From positions 1,364,001-1,428,000 of the forward strand of contig NZ_JAHDTI010000001.1 of NCBI RefSeq assembly GCF_018531495.1: a DNA stretch of 64,000 nt, read 5' to 3'. The stretch comes from Nonomuraea sediminis. GTDB lineage: Bacteria; Actinomycetota; Actinomycetes; Streptosporangiales; Streptosporangiaceae. The notes beneath the pieces were generated by a model. That model had not been told where the DNA came from and ran no database searches. It saw only the letters and a list, made by a program, of their open reading frames with translations. The translations under genes and the position numbers were made by a program. Below, piece after piece: positions 11,783 through 21,983 of this stretch (its first letter is position 1; each line of letters opens with the position of its first letter).

Positions 11783-12394
11783 TCACCTGCGGGTCATGAA
11801 GAAGCACGCGATATGCGTCTCCGGGGCGGGCTCGGGCAGCCGCTCGATGTCGAACGCGTCGCCGAACAGCTTGGTCTCCTCGCCCGGCTCGACCACCGCG
11901 TGCATGCGCGAGACGCCGTTGAACTTCAGCAACGGCAGATCGTGCTTGTCGCCGTAGAAGCACCACATCACGAACACCGATCCGGACGCGGACAGACGAT
12001 GGACGTTGTCCGCCATCGCCTGGCGCCCCTCTGGCCTCATGTCGTCGAGGGTGCCGAAGTCGAGCAGCAGGTCGAAGGGCTCCTCGTGACTCAGCAGCGC
12101 CGGGTCGGTCACGTCGCCGCTCACCACCCGGCAGCGCTCGCCCACCCCGGCCCTGCCCACGCGCTCGTGGGCGCGGCGCAGCGCGATGGGCGTGAAGTCG
12201 ACCCCGACGACGTCGAAGCCGCGTTGAGCCAGGAAAACGTCGTTGTCGCCGCTGCCGCACCCGAAATCGAGAACGCGCGGCTGCTTTTCCGGCAAGATAC
12301 GACCAGATTCAATCAATTGCCGCAACTCCGGCCGTACTCCGATCTCCCACGGAGCGCCGATCTTGTAGAGAAGCGTATAGACCCAGGGCTTCAT
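11783..12394 (-). CDS. Class I SAM-dependent methyltransferase
   Basis: A 203-residue Rossmann-type methyltransferase. Motif I is VLDFGCGSGDNDVFL and the acidic residue at the end of strand 2 is in VVGVDFTPIALRRAHE; a motif like FDLLLDFGTLDD follows. The overall layout resembles TPMT/UbiE-like small-molecule methyltransferases. It is transcribed towards the first LuxR gene and away from the second, inside the cluster. It is a second tailoring methyltransferase candidate for the predicted product; the substrate is unknown. Confidence 0.83.
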   Translation of the reverse strand: MKPWVYTLLYKIGAPWEIGVRPELRQLIESGRILPEKQPRVLDFGCGSGDNDVFLAQRGFDVVGVDFTPIALRRAHERVGRAGVGERCRVVSGDVTDPALLSHEEPFDLLLDFGTLDDMRPEGRQAMADNVHRLSASGSVFVMWCFYGDKHDLPLLKFNGVSRMHAVVEPGEETKLFGDAFDIERLPEPAPETHIACFFMTRR

Positions 12395-12623
12395 CTGCGA
12401 ATCTCCCGCATATTGCCAGATGTTTTCTGCCCAGCTTGTGGGTTATTCACCGGCCTCGGAAGCCTCGTACGGGAGGGCCGGCGGAGCGATGTCAACGTGC
12501 CCAAACGGGCACCCCGATCCGGTACGTCGAATTACTTCATTGAAAGCGCTTACGCCGACGATACGCGGGGTAGCCGACCCTGACGAGAAGTGGGGAGCCA
12601 ACCCAGCACGAGGAGGGGAAGAA

Positions 12624-13340
12624 ATGGTGCTCAGTAGCGCGCATGCGGCGGAAGGAGCGTCACGTTTCTGCACGGCGCCGCTCATGGTGCTCGTCACCCA
12701 CACCAACGAACTGATCAGACGCGGCGTCGGCGCCATGATCGCCTCGATCGGGCCGGCCGTGACCGCGTCGGAGGCGTCCACCTACGCCGACGCCGAGCGC
12801 CAGGTGCGCCAGGGCCAGGCCCAGGTGCTGATCCTGCCCTGCCAGCCCTACGACGCCAGCCGCAGACTGGCCGACACGGCAGCGGCAGCCGGCGTCAAGG
12901 TTCTGGTCCTCCTGCACGATCCCGATCCCGACCACCTGGCCCTGGCCGCCGAGCTGACCGTGGACGGCTTCCTGCTCAGCTCCGACCTGACCGCGGACTC
13001 GCTGGAGGCCGCCGTCACCCGGCTGGAGGACGGCGAGATGCTGATGCCATCGACACTGGTCAAAAAGCTGGTCTCGGAGCTGCGCAACCGTTCCCCGGCC
13101 CGGCGCGATCCACGCCCGCTGCTCCTAACGCCCAGGGAGCACCAAACGCTCGAACTGCTCACCCAGGGCCTGGGCAACAAGCAGATCGCCCGCCGGCTCG
13201 GCATCCGCGAACACGGCGCCAAACGCCACGTGGCCAACGTCCTGGCCAAGCTCAACTGCCCGAACCGCACCCTGGCCGTGGCCCAGGCACTACGCGACGG
13301 CCTGATCGAGCCCCAGACACCTCCGGCGGACAGCCCATGA
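12624..13340 (+). CDS. LuxR-family regulator with degenerate receiver domain (copy 2)
   Basis: A 238-residue protein starting at an ATG after the strong site AGGAGGGG. The receiver-like region (VLVTHTNELIRRGVGAMIAS) again lacks the phosphorylatable Asp: the equivalent strand reads LILPCQPYD. The HTH is intact (LTPREHQTLELLTQGLGNKQIARRL) and ends in GAKRHVANVLAKLNCPNRTL, nearly the same as the copy at 11081. The stop overlaps the kynureninase start (ATGA), so regulator and enzyme are one transcript. The pair may act as homo- or heterodimers on the cluster promoters. Confidence 0.87.
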   Translation: MVLSSAHAAEGASRFCTAPLMVLVTHTNELIRRGVGAMIASIGPAVTASEASTYADAERQVRQGQAQVLILPCQPYDASRRLADTAAAAGVKVLVLLHDPDPDHLALAAELTVDGFLLSSDLTADSLEAAVTRLEDGEMLMPSTLVKKLVSELRNRSPARRDPRPLLLTPREHQTLELLTQGLGNKQIARRLGIREHGAKRHVANVLAKLNCPNRTLAVAQALRDGLIEPQTPPADSP

Positions 13341-14539
13341 GAACCGGGACGATCACGCGCGCCGACTGCGAGGCGCTGGACCGCACCGACCCGCTGGCGA
13401 GTATGCGCAAGCACTTCACACTGCCCGCGGACCTGGTCTACCTCGACGGCAACTCGCTCGGCGCGCTGCCACGCGCCGCCCGCGCGCACGTGGGCCGCAT
13501 GATCGACGACGACTGGGGACAGGGGCTGGTGCGAAGTTGGATGACGGCCGGCTGGTACGAGCTGCCGCGCACGCTCGGCGACCGTCTGGCGCCCCTGCTC
13601 GGCACCGGCCCTGGGCAGGTCGTGGTCGGCGACTCCACCTCGGTCAACGTGTTCAAGGCGGTGACAGCCGCGCTCCGGCTACGCCCCGACCGGGACGTCG
13701 TGGTGAGTGATCACGCCAACTTCCCCAGCGACCTGTACGCCGTGGAGAGCGCCGCCTCGCCGCACCACGCCGAGGTCCGGCCGCTGATCGACCCCGACCG
13801 GCTGGACCTCGACGAGCGGGTGGCGGCCGTGGTGATGGGCCACGTGGACTACCGCACCGGCGCGATGCGCGACATGGCGGCGGTGACCGAACGGGTCCAC
13901 CGGCACGGGGCCCTGATGATCTGGGACGTGTGCCACTCGGCCGGAGCCATGCCCCTCCACCTGGCCTCCTGTGACGTGGACTTCGCGATCGGCTGCACGT
14001 ACAAGTACCTCAACGGCGGCCCCGGCGCTCCCGCGTTCCTGTACGCGGCGCCCCGCTTCCACCAGACGGCGGAGCCGTCGCCGCAGGGCTGGTTCGGCCA
14101 CGCCGATCCGTTCGCCTTCGACACCCGCTACACGCCCGCCCCCTCGGTGTCCCGCTTCCTGGTGGGCACCCCGCCGCTGCTGGCGTACGCGGCGTTGGAG
14201 GGCAGCCTGGAGGTATGGGAACGCACGGACCTCGGCACCGTGCGGGAGAAGAGTGTCGCGCAGACGTCCCTGTTCATCGACCTGGTCGAGGAGCGCTGCG
14301 GCGACCGGCTTGAGCTGGTCACCCCGCGCGACCCGTCCGTCCGCGGCAGCCAGGTCTCCTACCGCCACCCCGCCGCACCCGCCCTGGTGGAGGCGCTGGG
14401 CGAGCGCGGCGTCATCGCCGACGCCCGGCGACCCGACATCCTGCGCTTCGGCTTCGCCCCGCTTTACGTGACGTACGCCGACGTGTGGCGCGCGGCCGAG
14501 ACCCTCGCCACAGTCGCGGGCCGCCACGATCGGGCCTAG
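13337..14539 (+). CDS. kynU: Kynureninase
   Basis: A 400-residue PLP enzyme that cleaves (chloro)kynurenine to (chloro)anthranilate plus alanine. Diagnostic segments are VYLDGNSLGALP near the N-terminus, DSTSVNVFKAV, WDVCHSAGAMPL, and the PLP lysine in GCTYKYLNGGPG (Lys223). Length and motif order match bacterial KynU. With the dioxygenase it completes the route from Trp to anthranilate except for N-formylkynurenine hydrolysis; no formamidase gene is seen in the window, so a housekeeping enzyme or a gene further left may serve. Confidence 0.94.
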   Translation: MRTGTITRADCEALDRTDPLASMRKHFTLPADLVYLDGNSLGALPRAARAHVGRMIDDDWGQGLVRSWMTAGWYELPRTLGDRLAPLLGTGPGQVVVGDSTSVNVFKAVTAALRLRPDRDVVVSDHANFPSDLYAVESAASPHHAEVRPLIDPDRLDLDERVAAVVMGHVDYRTGAMRDMAAVTERVHRHGALMIWDVCHSAGAMPLHLASCDVDFAIGCTYKYLNGGPGAPAFLYAAPRFHQTAEPSPQGWFGHADPFAFDTRYTPAPSVSRFLVGTPPLLAYAALEGSLEVWERTDLGTVREKSVAQTSLFIDLVEERCGDRLELVTPRDPSVRGSQVSYRHPAAPALVEALGERGVIADARRPDILRFGFAPLYVTYADVWRAAETLATVAGRHDRA

Positions 14540-14633
14540 ATGTACGCGGGACACAGCCGAATGATCTTGTCATGGGCGAGGGTCTCCGGGTTCGGTGTGG
14601 ATTGCGACATGAACGAGTACGGAGACCTGGCCC

Positions 14634-14658
14634 CTAGCCACGTGATCTACGTGGTTAG
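14634..14658. terminator. Stem-loop between convergent kynU and carboxypeptidase genes
   Basis: The arms CTAGCCACGT and ACGTGGTTAG, with a GATCT loop, pair with one mismatch and include the stop codon of the minus-strand carboxypeptidase gene. Its position between two converging genes fits a bidirectional terminator. A weaker GGTCTCC/GGAGACC pair lies just upstream at 14581-14627. No U-tract is evident, as is common in actinomycetes. Confidence 0.5.
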
Positions 14659-15503
14659 CCGTTGCCTTCAACCGGGTGCTTCGCTGCCCACTTCAGCAGC
14701 GATCGGGCGGTGTCGAAGCGGCGGCTCGAGTCTGTCTCGCCGAGGATCACCCCGACCAGCCTGCGTCCCTTGCGGTCGGCGGCGAAGGCCAGGTTGAATC
14801 CCGCCGCACGGGTGTAGCCGGTCTTGACCCCCAGCGATCCGGGGGCGTCGAGCATCCGGTTGGTGTTGGTCCAGGAGTAGGCGCGGTGGTCGGCGGTCGA
14901 GGCCACCGTACGACTCTTCGTCGACGTGACCGACCGGAACGTGGGGTTGCGCAGTGCGGCCGCGGCGAGGCGAGCCTGGTCGCGGGCGGTGGAGTAGCCG
15001 TCGCCGCCACGGGCGGGCAGCCCGTCCGCGTTGACGTAGGAGGTGTTGGACAGGCCCATGGCCTTGGCAGTGGCGTTCATCTTGGCGGTGAACCCGTCGA
15101 CGCCGGGACCGTAGGTGCGGGCCAGCGCGTGTGCGGCATCGGCCCCAGAGGGAAGCATCAGCCCGTAGAGCAGTTCCTTGACCGTCAGCCGATCGCCCGG
15201 CCGCAGATCAGCGGTGGTGGCTCCCCCGCGTTCCGCATAGCGCACGTCCTTGGCGGTGATCCGGACCTTGTCGGTCAGTTTGGCCTGGCCGAGCACGACA
15301 TACGCCGTCATGATCTTGGTGAGGCTGGCTATGGGCACGCGCTTGTCGGCCCGCTTACTGATCATGGCCTTCCCGGTGGACTCGTCCAGCAAGTACGAAG
15401 CCCGGCCGTAGGTGGATGGAGCAGGGGAGTCGGCGAAGGCGGGGGTGGAGACAGTCAGACCTACGAGCGCGCAGGCGACGATGACAGCTGTTCGGTTGCC
15501 CAT
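14655..15503 (-). CDS. D-alanyl-D-alanine carboxypeptidase (S11 family)
   Basis: A 282-residue exported penicillin-binding protein. An N-terminal signal peptide (about residues 1-24, ending PAFA) precedes the mature domain. The active-site SxxK is Ser60-Lys63 (ASLTK), the second motif is SGAD where many members have SGN or SGC, and KTG appears in GVKTGYTRAAG. It trims peptidoglycan stem peptides outside the membrane. It stands alone, is convergent with kynU, and is not obviously part of the metabolite cluster, so it may mark the cluster's right border. Confidence 0.92.
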   Translation of the reverse strand: MGNRTAVIVACALVGLTVSTPAFADSPAPSTYGRASYLLDESTGKAMISKRADKRVPIASLTKIMTAYVVLGQAKLTDKVRITAKDVRYAERGGATTADLRPGDRLTVKELLYGLMLPSGADAAHALARTYGPGVDGFTAKMNATAKAMGLSNTSYVNADGLPARGGDGYSTARDQARLAAAALRNPTFRSVTSTKSRTVASTADHRAYSWTNTNRMLDAPGSLGVKTGYTRAAGFNLAFAADRKGRRLVGVILGETDSSRRFDTARSLLKWAAKHPVEGNG

Positions 15504-15702
15504 CCCATGAGATTGACATGACCTTTGGGGTGTTTTGTCCGTATTTAGGTAAAGGTCTTCGCGGACTGGCCCGCGAAGCCGCCGCGCAGAGCGATGGCGC
15601 GATCATGCCGATAGGCTCAAGATCGTCGACCCGCTCGGGCTCGTGAACGCGCCCCGTGCCGAGTTACGCTGGTGTTCTCCCAGGATCTGGGAGGAGGCGG
15701 CC

Positions 15703-15990
15703 ATGACGCAGCAGTATCTCGCGGGCGAGTTGTCGCTCCTCCTCGGCCGACTGCAGGCCGTCACCACCGGCACGACGTCGGAGAAGGACGTGGCCGACCT
15801 GCGCCACGAGGCGGAAACGGTGCCCGTGTGGGCGTTGCCATCGATAGCGGCGCGCGCGCTGATGCTGACGGATGCCCTGTGCTGGGAGTCGTTGTCACGC
15901 GCCGATGCCGTCGCCTTCTCTCACCAGGCCAAGATCAGCGCGGACCTGTTCGAATTCAGCGTCTGCGCCGGCCTGCTGGAGGAGCTGTGA
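15703..15990 (+). CDS. Small conserved-looking hypothetical protein
   Basis: A 95-residue soluble, mostly helical, acidic protein (MTQQYLAGELSLLLGRLQAV at the start, LFEFSVCAGLLEEL at the end). The start follows GGGAGGAGG, a strong ribosome site, and codon use matches the neighbours. It ends 34 bp before the acetyl-CoA synthetase gene and is probably co-transcribed. I do not recognise a family. It could be a small partner or regulator of Acs, but that rests only on position. Confidence 0.65.
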   Translation: MTQQYLAGELSLLLGRLQAVTTGTTSEKDVADLRHEAETVPVWALPSIAARALMLTDALCWESLSRADAVAFSHQAKISADLFEFSVCAGLLEEL

Positions 15991-16024
15991 CCCGGGACGC
16001 ACCCATGCCAGTGGAGGTCGAGCC

Positions 16025-18115
<2,091 letters not shown>

Positions 18116-18193
18116 CCGTGCCGCCGCCTTCGAGCGGGTCGCCGCCCGACCGGCATGAGCCACGTCGGCGCGGAACCTGGAAGGCAGCACGTG

Positions 18194-18211
18194 ATTGCTA
18201 AAATTAGCAAT
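18194..18211. promoter_or_regulatory. Perfect 7-4-7 palindrome, likely ArsR-family operator
   Basis: ATTGCTA and TAGCAAT are perfect inverted arms around AAAT, in a short AT-rich island within GC-rich DNA. It sits 65 bp upstream of the GTG start of an ArsR-type regulator, where autoregulatory operators of this family usually lie. The binding claim is inference from position and symmetry. Confidence 0.6.
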
Positions 18212-18276
18212 TGCCGAGAATGCTGCTCTTGGGCGGTCTCCAGCGTCGGCACGCACACGAGAGAGGGCGTACGCCG

Positions 18277-18609
18277 GTGGCCCAGCCGCTGTACCAGCTC
18301 AAGGCGGAGTTCTTCAAAACGCTCGGGCACCCCGCTCGTATCCGGATCCTGGAGCTCCTCAGCCAGCGCGAACACTCGGTGGCCGAGATGCTCCCCGAAG
18401 TGGGAATCGAGCCTGCGCACCTGTCCCAGCAACTGGCGGTGCTACGGCGGTCCAATCTGGTGGTCGCACGCAAGGAAGGCACGACGGTCTACTACTCGAT
18501 CACCAGCCCGCAGATCGCCGAACTGCTGACCGTGGCCCGCTCGATTCTCACCGGCGTGCTCACCGAGCAGGCGGAGCTGCTGGAGAGCCTGCGCGCCTCC
18601 ACCACGTGA
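18277..18609 (+). CDS. ArsR/SmtB-family transcriptional regulator
   Basis: A 110-residue winged-helix protein, typical ArsR length. It starts at GTG 18277 after GAGAGGG: VAQPLYQLKAEFFKTLGHPA leads into the HTH (HSVAEMLPEVGIEPAHLSQQ) and the wing (NLVVARKEGTTVYY). No Cys pair of classical metal sites is visible, so the inducer is unclear. The stop is next to the stop of the convergent universal-stress gene. A related but truncated N-terminus is encoded before the SulP gene at 20839-20985, which suggests a link between this regulator and sulfate/anion transport. Confidence 0.88.
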   Translation: MAQPLYQLKAEFFKTLGHPARIRILELLSQREHSVAEMLPEVGIEPAHLSQQLAVLRRSNLVVARKEGTTVYYSITSPQIAELLTVARSILTGVLTEQAELLESLRASTT

Positions 18610-18610
18610 G

Positions 18611-19120
18611 TCATTCGTGCCGGAGTCGTCGCGTCCGTCTGGCCGAAGGCTCGGGTTGGTCGGGAGCGCGGGGCGACGAGACAATGATCATCGTGGCGTT
18701 CGCATGGCGGGCGCACCTCCGGCGGGTGGAGGTGAGCACCAGGCGGATCCATCCTCGCCGAGCCCCACGCCCGAGGACCAGCAGATCGCCGGGGCGGGCG
18801 AGCTCGACCAGGTGTTGCCACGGCTCACCCAGCAGGCCCATGCGCACCACGTGCACATCCCCCGGGATCCCACCCGCCACGTCGACGAACAGGCTGTCGA
18901 TCAGATCCCGGCTCTTGGCCGCCTCCTCCAGCCGGGCCGGATAGTCCAACGGCAGCGCTTCGGGAACCGTACAGACAGGCGCTCGGCTCACATGTACGGC
19001 CAGCAACGGCATCCGGCGCAGCCGTGCCTCACCGATCGCCCAGGCCAGCGCCCAGCGCGAGGCCGGGGAATCGTCCAGGCCCACGACGACGCGTGGACCG
19101 TAAGGCAGCTCCTGGTCCAT
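18611..19120 (-). CDS. Universal stress protein (UspA family)
   Basis: A 169-residue single-domain Usp. The N-terminus has RVVVGLDDSPASRWALAWA and the C-terminal nucleotide-binding loop reads LLVLGRGARRGWIRLVLTST followed by NATMIIV, close to the G-2x-G-9x-G(S/T) ATP-binding pattern. It lies 54 bp downstream of the SulP gene on the same strand and may be co-expressed. About 15 extra basic residues follow the core domain. Confidence 0.85.
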   Translation of the reverse strand: MDQELPYGPRVVVGLDDSPASRWALAWAIGEARLRRMPLLAVHVSRAPVCTVPEALPLDYPARLEEAAKSRDLIDSLFVDVAGGIPGDVHVVRMGLLGEPWQHLVELARPGDLLVLGRGARRGWIRLVLTSTRRRCARHANATMIIVSSPRAPDQPEPSARRTRRLRHE

Positions 19121-19174
19121 CGAGGCTCATCTCACCTCCATGGTGCGCGCGTTCACGCAGGTCCGTCCAGCAGT

Positions 19175-20842
19175 TCAGACCTTCACGCGGATGTCGGGGT
19201 CCTGGCCGAGCAGGCGGTGCGCGTGCGCGATGGCCGCGGGTGTGTCGCGGAAGATGAGCCCGTCACGGCGCAGGTGCTCGGCCACGCCCAGCGCGGACAG
19301 CACCTGGTCGTGCCCCGGTTTGATCCCTGACAGCAGCACGGTGATGCCGCGCTGCTCCAGCCGCGTGATGGCGTCCCCGAGCACCTGGGCACCGGTGGCG
19401 TCGACGGTCGAGACGCGCGACATCCGCAGGATCACCACACGCACGTCGGCGACCTCCGACAGCTCCAGCAGGAACCGGTGCGCGGCGGCGAAGAACAACG
19501 GCCCGTCGAAACGGTAGGCCACGATGTGCTCATCCAGCAGCCGCCGCTCCTCCTCGCTGTGATCCCCACTCTCCAAGGGCACCTGCTCGACCTTGACCGT
19601 CCGTGCCACCGCACGCAACGCCAGCAGCACGGCCACGCCGATGCCCACCGCGACCGCGGTGACCAGGTCGAGCGCCACGGTGACCACGAACGTCAGCCCC
19701 ATCACCAGCGCGTCCCCGCGGGTGGCGCGGGCGATCGCCCGCAACGAGCCGACCTCCACCATCCGCACCGTGGTGGCCAGCAGCACGCCCGCGAGCGCCG
19801 CCAGCGGGATCCGCCCCACCAGGCCCGAGGCCGCGAAGACGATCACGCCCAGCACGACCGCGTGGGTCACCGCCGCGATCCGGGACCTGGCTCCGGAGCG
19901 AACGTTGACCGCGGTCCGCGCGATCGCCGCCGTCGCGGGCACCCCACCGAACAGCGGCGCGACCAGGTTGGCGATGCCCTGCCCGAACAGCTCCCTGTCC
20001 GGGTCGTGCCGCTCGTTGACGCTCATCGCGTCCGCCACCGACGCGCACAGCAGGCTCTCCAGCGCGGCCAGCGCCGCCACGGCCAGCGCCGACGGCAGCA
20101 GTACGGCAAGCGCCCCGGTATCCAGGAACCCCAGCGACGGCGCCGGCAACGTGGCAGGCAGCGCCCCGATCCTGGCCACGTCCAGCCCCGCCAGCTCGGT
20201 CACCACCGTGGCCAGCACCACACCGATCAGCGAGAACGGCAGGCCGGGCCGCCGGCGGGCACCGGCCAGCATCAGCGCCGCCACCGCCAGCGCCATCACC
20301 AGCGGTGCGGGATCGGGGTCACTCGCGTACCGGGCGATCGCCGCCGCCGCCGTCTGCCAGACCCGCTCGCCGCCGACCCCGGTGACGCCCAGCGCCGCGG
20401 GAACCTGCTGCAGCGCGATCACCACCGCGATCCCCGCCGTGAACCCTTCGATGACCGGGGTAGGCATGAACTGGGCGAACCGCCCCACCCGTGCTACCGC
20501 CAGCGCCACGAGCACGATCCCGGCCAGGAGCCCGACGGTCAGCACGCCGCTCGCGCCGTACTGATGCATGATCGGCACCAGCACCACCGTCATCGCCCCG
20601 GTCGGCCCCGAGACCTGCAGGTTGCTGCCGCCGAACACGGCGGCCAGCACACCGGCCACGATCGCGGTGGCCAGCCCCGCCTGAGCGCCCAACCCCGAGC
20701 TGACGCCGAAGGCCAGCGCCAGCGGCAACGCCACGATCGCGACCGTCACGCCGGCCAGCAGGTCGCGCCGCGGATCACGGCGCGCCGCCGCCCAGTCCGA
20801 CCGCCGCGGCACCAGGGCGAGCAGCCTGGAAAGCACTGTCAT
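19175..20842 (-). CDS. SulP-family anion (sulfate/bicarbonate) transporter with STAS domain
   Basis: A 555-residue protein with 10-12 predicted membrane segments, the SulP signature region near the N-terminus (DLLAGVTVAIVALPLALAFG, then SGLGAQAGLATAIVAGVLAA), and a cytosolic C-terminal STAS domain (about residues 440-545; VVILRMSRVSTVDATGAQVL). It imports sulfate or a related inorganic anion. Its ATG overlaps the stop of a 48-residue ArsR-like ORF (ATGA), giving a three-gene translationally coupled string 21191-19175. The substrate cannot be told by eye. Confidence 0.9.
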   Translation of the reverse strand: MTVLSRLLALVPRRSDWAAARRDPRRDLLAGVTVAIVALPLALAFGVSSGLGAQAGLATAIVAGVLAAVFGGSNLQVSGPTGAMTVVLVPIMHQYGASGVLTVGLLAGIVLVALAVARVGRFAQFMPTPVIEGFTAGIAVVIALQQVPAALGVTGVGGERVWQTAAAAIARYASDPDPAPLVMALAVAALMLAGARRRPGLPFSLIGVVLATVVTELAGLDVARIGALPATLPAPSLGFLDTGALAVLLPSALAVAALAALESLLCASVADAMSVNERHDPDRELFGQGIANLVAPLFGGVPATAAIARTAVNVRSGARSRIAAVTHAVVLGVIVFAASGLVGRIPLAALAGVLLATTVRMVEVGSLRAIARATRGDALVMGLTFVVTVALDLVTAVAVGIGVAVLLALRAVARTVKVEQVPLESGDHSEEERRLLDEHIVAYRFDGPLFFAAAHRFLLELSEVADVRVVILRMSRVSTVDATGAQVLGDAITRLEQRGITVLLSGIKPGHDQVLSALGVAEHLRRDGLIFRDTPAAIAHAHRLLGQDPDIRVKV

Positions 20843-20985
20843 CTACAGGCCTCCGCGCGCAGTTCGGCCAGCAGCTCACGCACCGGCAACGGCCCATCCT
20901 GCAAGAGCTCGCGGATCCTGGCGGGATGGCCCAGCGTACGAAACAACTCGGCCTTGGCCTCGTACAGCGGCGGGGACACGATCAC
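20839..20985 (-). CDS. ArsR-like mini-ORF (48 aa), coupled to SulP gene
   Basis: The frame starts at a GTG that overlaps the previous stop (GTGA) and ends in a TGA that overlaps the SulP ATG. It encodes 48 residues whose first 35 match the start of ArsR proteins (PLYEAKAELFRTLGHPARIR, compare PLYQLKAEFFKTLGHPARIR at 18277), but the recognition helix and wing are absent. It may be a relic that survives because it couples translation, or a short dimerisation peptide that interferes with full-length ArsR. Confidence 0.6.
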   Translation of the reverse strand: MIVSPPLYEAKAELFRTLGHPARIRELLQDGPLPVRELLAELRAEACR

Positions 20986-21191
20986 TGGGCCCAGTCCGAC
21001 GGATAACGCACATCGACGTGATGCTGATCGGCGATGCGCAGCAGGTTCTCCAAGCGGCCGGTCAGCACCTCCACCGCATGATCGTCAAACGCCGCGTGTG
21101 CCCGCATCAACTCGGCGTCCACCTCGTCAACCCTGGCCTGAAGCTCCGCAGCGAACTCGCTCAACCCCAAACTCCTTCGGCAGACTGGCAT
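20982..21191 (-). CDS. Small hypothetical protein (69 aa) at head of SulP operon
   Basis: A predicted helical protein (LSEFAAELQARVDEVDAELM, then HAVEVLTGRLENLLRIADQHH) with heptad-like spacing suggesting a coiled coil. The stop overlaps the GTG of the ArsR-like mini-ORF. The upstream DNA (21192-21240) is markedly AT-rich, consistent with a promoter. I do not recognise a family. Confidence 0.6.
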   Translation of the reverse strand: MPVCRRSLGLSEFAAELQARVDEVDAELMRAHAAFDDHAVEVLTGRLENLLRIADQHHVDVRYPSDWAQ

Positions 21192-21316
21192 GCAACGTAC
21201 TTATGATGTTACAAATTGCATAATTCTTCAAATTCTAAGGTCTTGGGGTAGCGTGAGCGGCTGACACAGCAGGAGGGCGAGCGGGCCGCATCGGCCCAGA
21301 TGAAGGAGTGCAGCCG

Positions 21317-21469
21317 ATGGGGCGGGGGCGCGCCAAGGCCAAGCAGGCGAAGGTGGCTCGGGAGCTGAAGTACACCAGTCACGACATCGACCTGGAGCGG
21401 CTCTGCCGCGAACTCTCCCCTGCGAAGGACAACCAGCGCGAGAGCCGGGCAACCGAGGAACCCGCCTGA
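21317..21469 (+). CDS. DUF3073-family protein
   Basis: A 50-residue basic protein starting MGRGRAKAKQAKVARELKYT, the hallmark of the actinobacterial DUF3073 family, with RLCRELSP further on. The start follows GAAGGAG by 8 bases. Family function is unknown; members are short, positively charged and widely conserved in actinobacteria. The tail (KDNQRESRATEEPA) is shorter than in many homologues. Confidence 0.85.
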   Translation: MGRGRAKAKQAKVARELKYTSHDIDLERLCRELSPAKDNQRESRATEEPA

Positions 21470-21983
21470 AGCGGGTCCGCCTCCGGCGAGCCGAACACTC
21501 CGTCGCGCGACGTGCGTGTGCCTAGGGCGACTTCAGTCAGCTTCGCCAGTTCGAAGCCTGTGTCGATCTTGGGCTGAGCGCCTGCTCGTAACGCTCTGTG
21601 CACACCTGGCCCGAGAAAGAACAGTCCTGTGTACGCGCCGCATTTCGATCTCCACGATGAACAACACGTACAGGCGCTGGAGGAAGACCGTATCGGCGTG
21701 AAGAAGGTCGCACGCCAGGACGCCGGAGGCCTGAGAGATGAGGAACTGACGCCACGTCGGTGAAGCCCGGCGCGGCGCGGGCCGGCTGATCACGCGCAAG
21801 CTCGTAGGCTACGCACAGTTCGTCCACGCGCCTCGGCAGCGCATGAGCCAGGACGGCGCCATCTGCCGTACTGTGATCAATGGCCCGCTTCACGATGTTG
21901 AGCCAGCGAATCTCGCTGTTCCGATACTCTCGCCAAGCTCTGCAGAAGCGCACCAGCGATCGCTAGGCCCTCCTCACCAAGAT
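21470..21983. other. Gene-poor stretch with IS debris
   Basis: No intact gene is seen. It contains a transposase fragment (21629-21784, minus) and, at 21864-21886, a 23-base sequence repeated with one mismatch upstream of the AAA ATPase gene at 31447-31469. It separates DUF3073 from the truncated chrA end, so an IS-mediated deletion probably removed the chrA 3' half. Confidence 0.5.
21629..21784 (-). pseudogene. Internal fragment of an rve-type (IS3/IS481-like) transposase
   Basis: About 50 residues read [19 protein letters not shown] and then [20 protein letters not shown], the linker and first catalytic-Asp strand of the transposase type found more completely at 34698-35828 (there PTWADFLRSQADALLACDFIE-like). 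Both ends are missing, and the frame is broken on either side. Confidence 0.7.

Noticed and set aside
21537..21953. 138-codon minus-strand ORF
   Set aside because: A different frame of the same stretch contains recognisable transposase sequence, so this ORF is a shadow.
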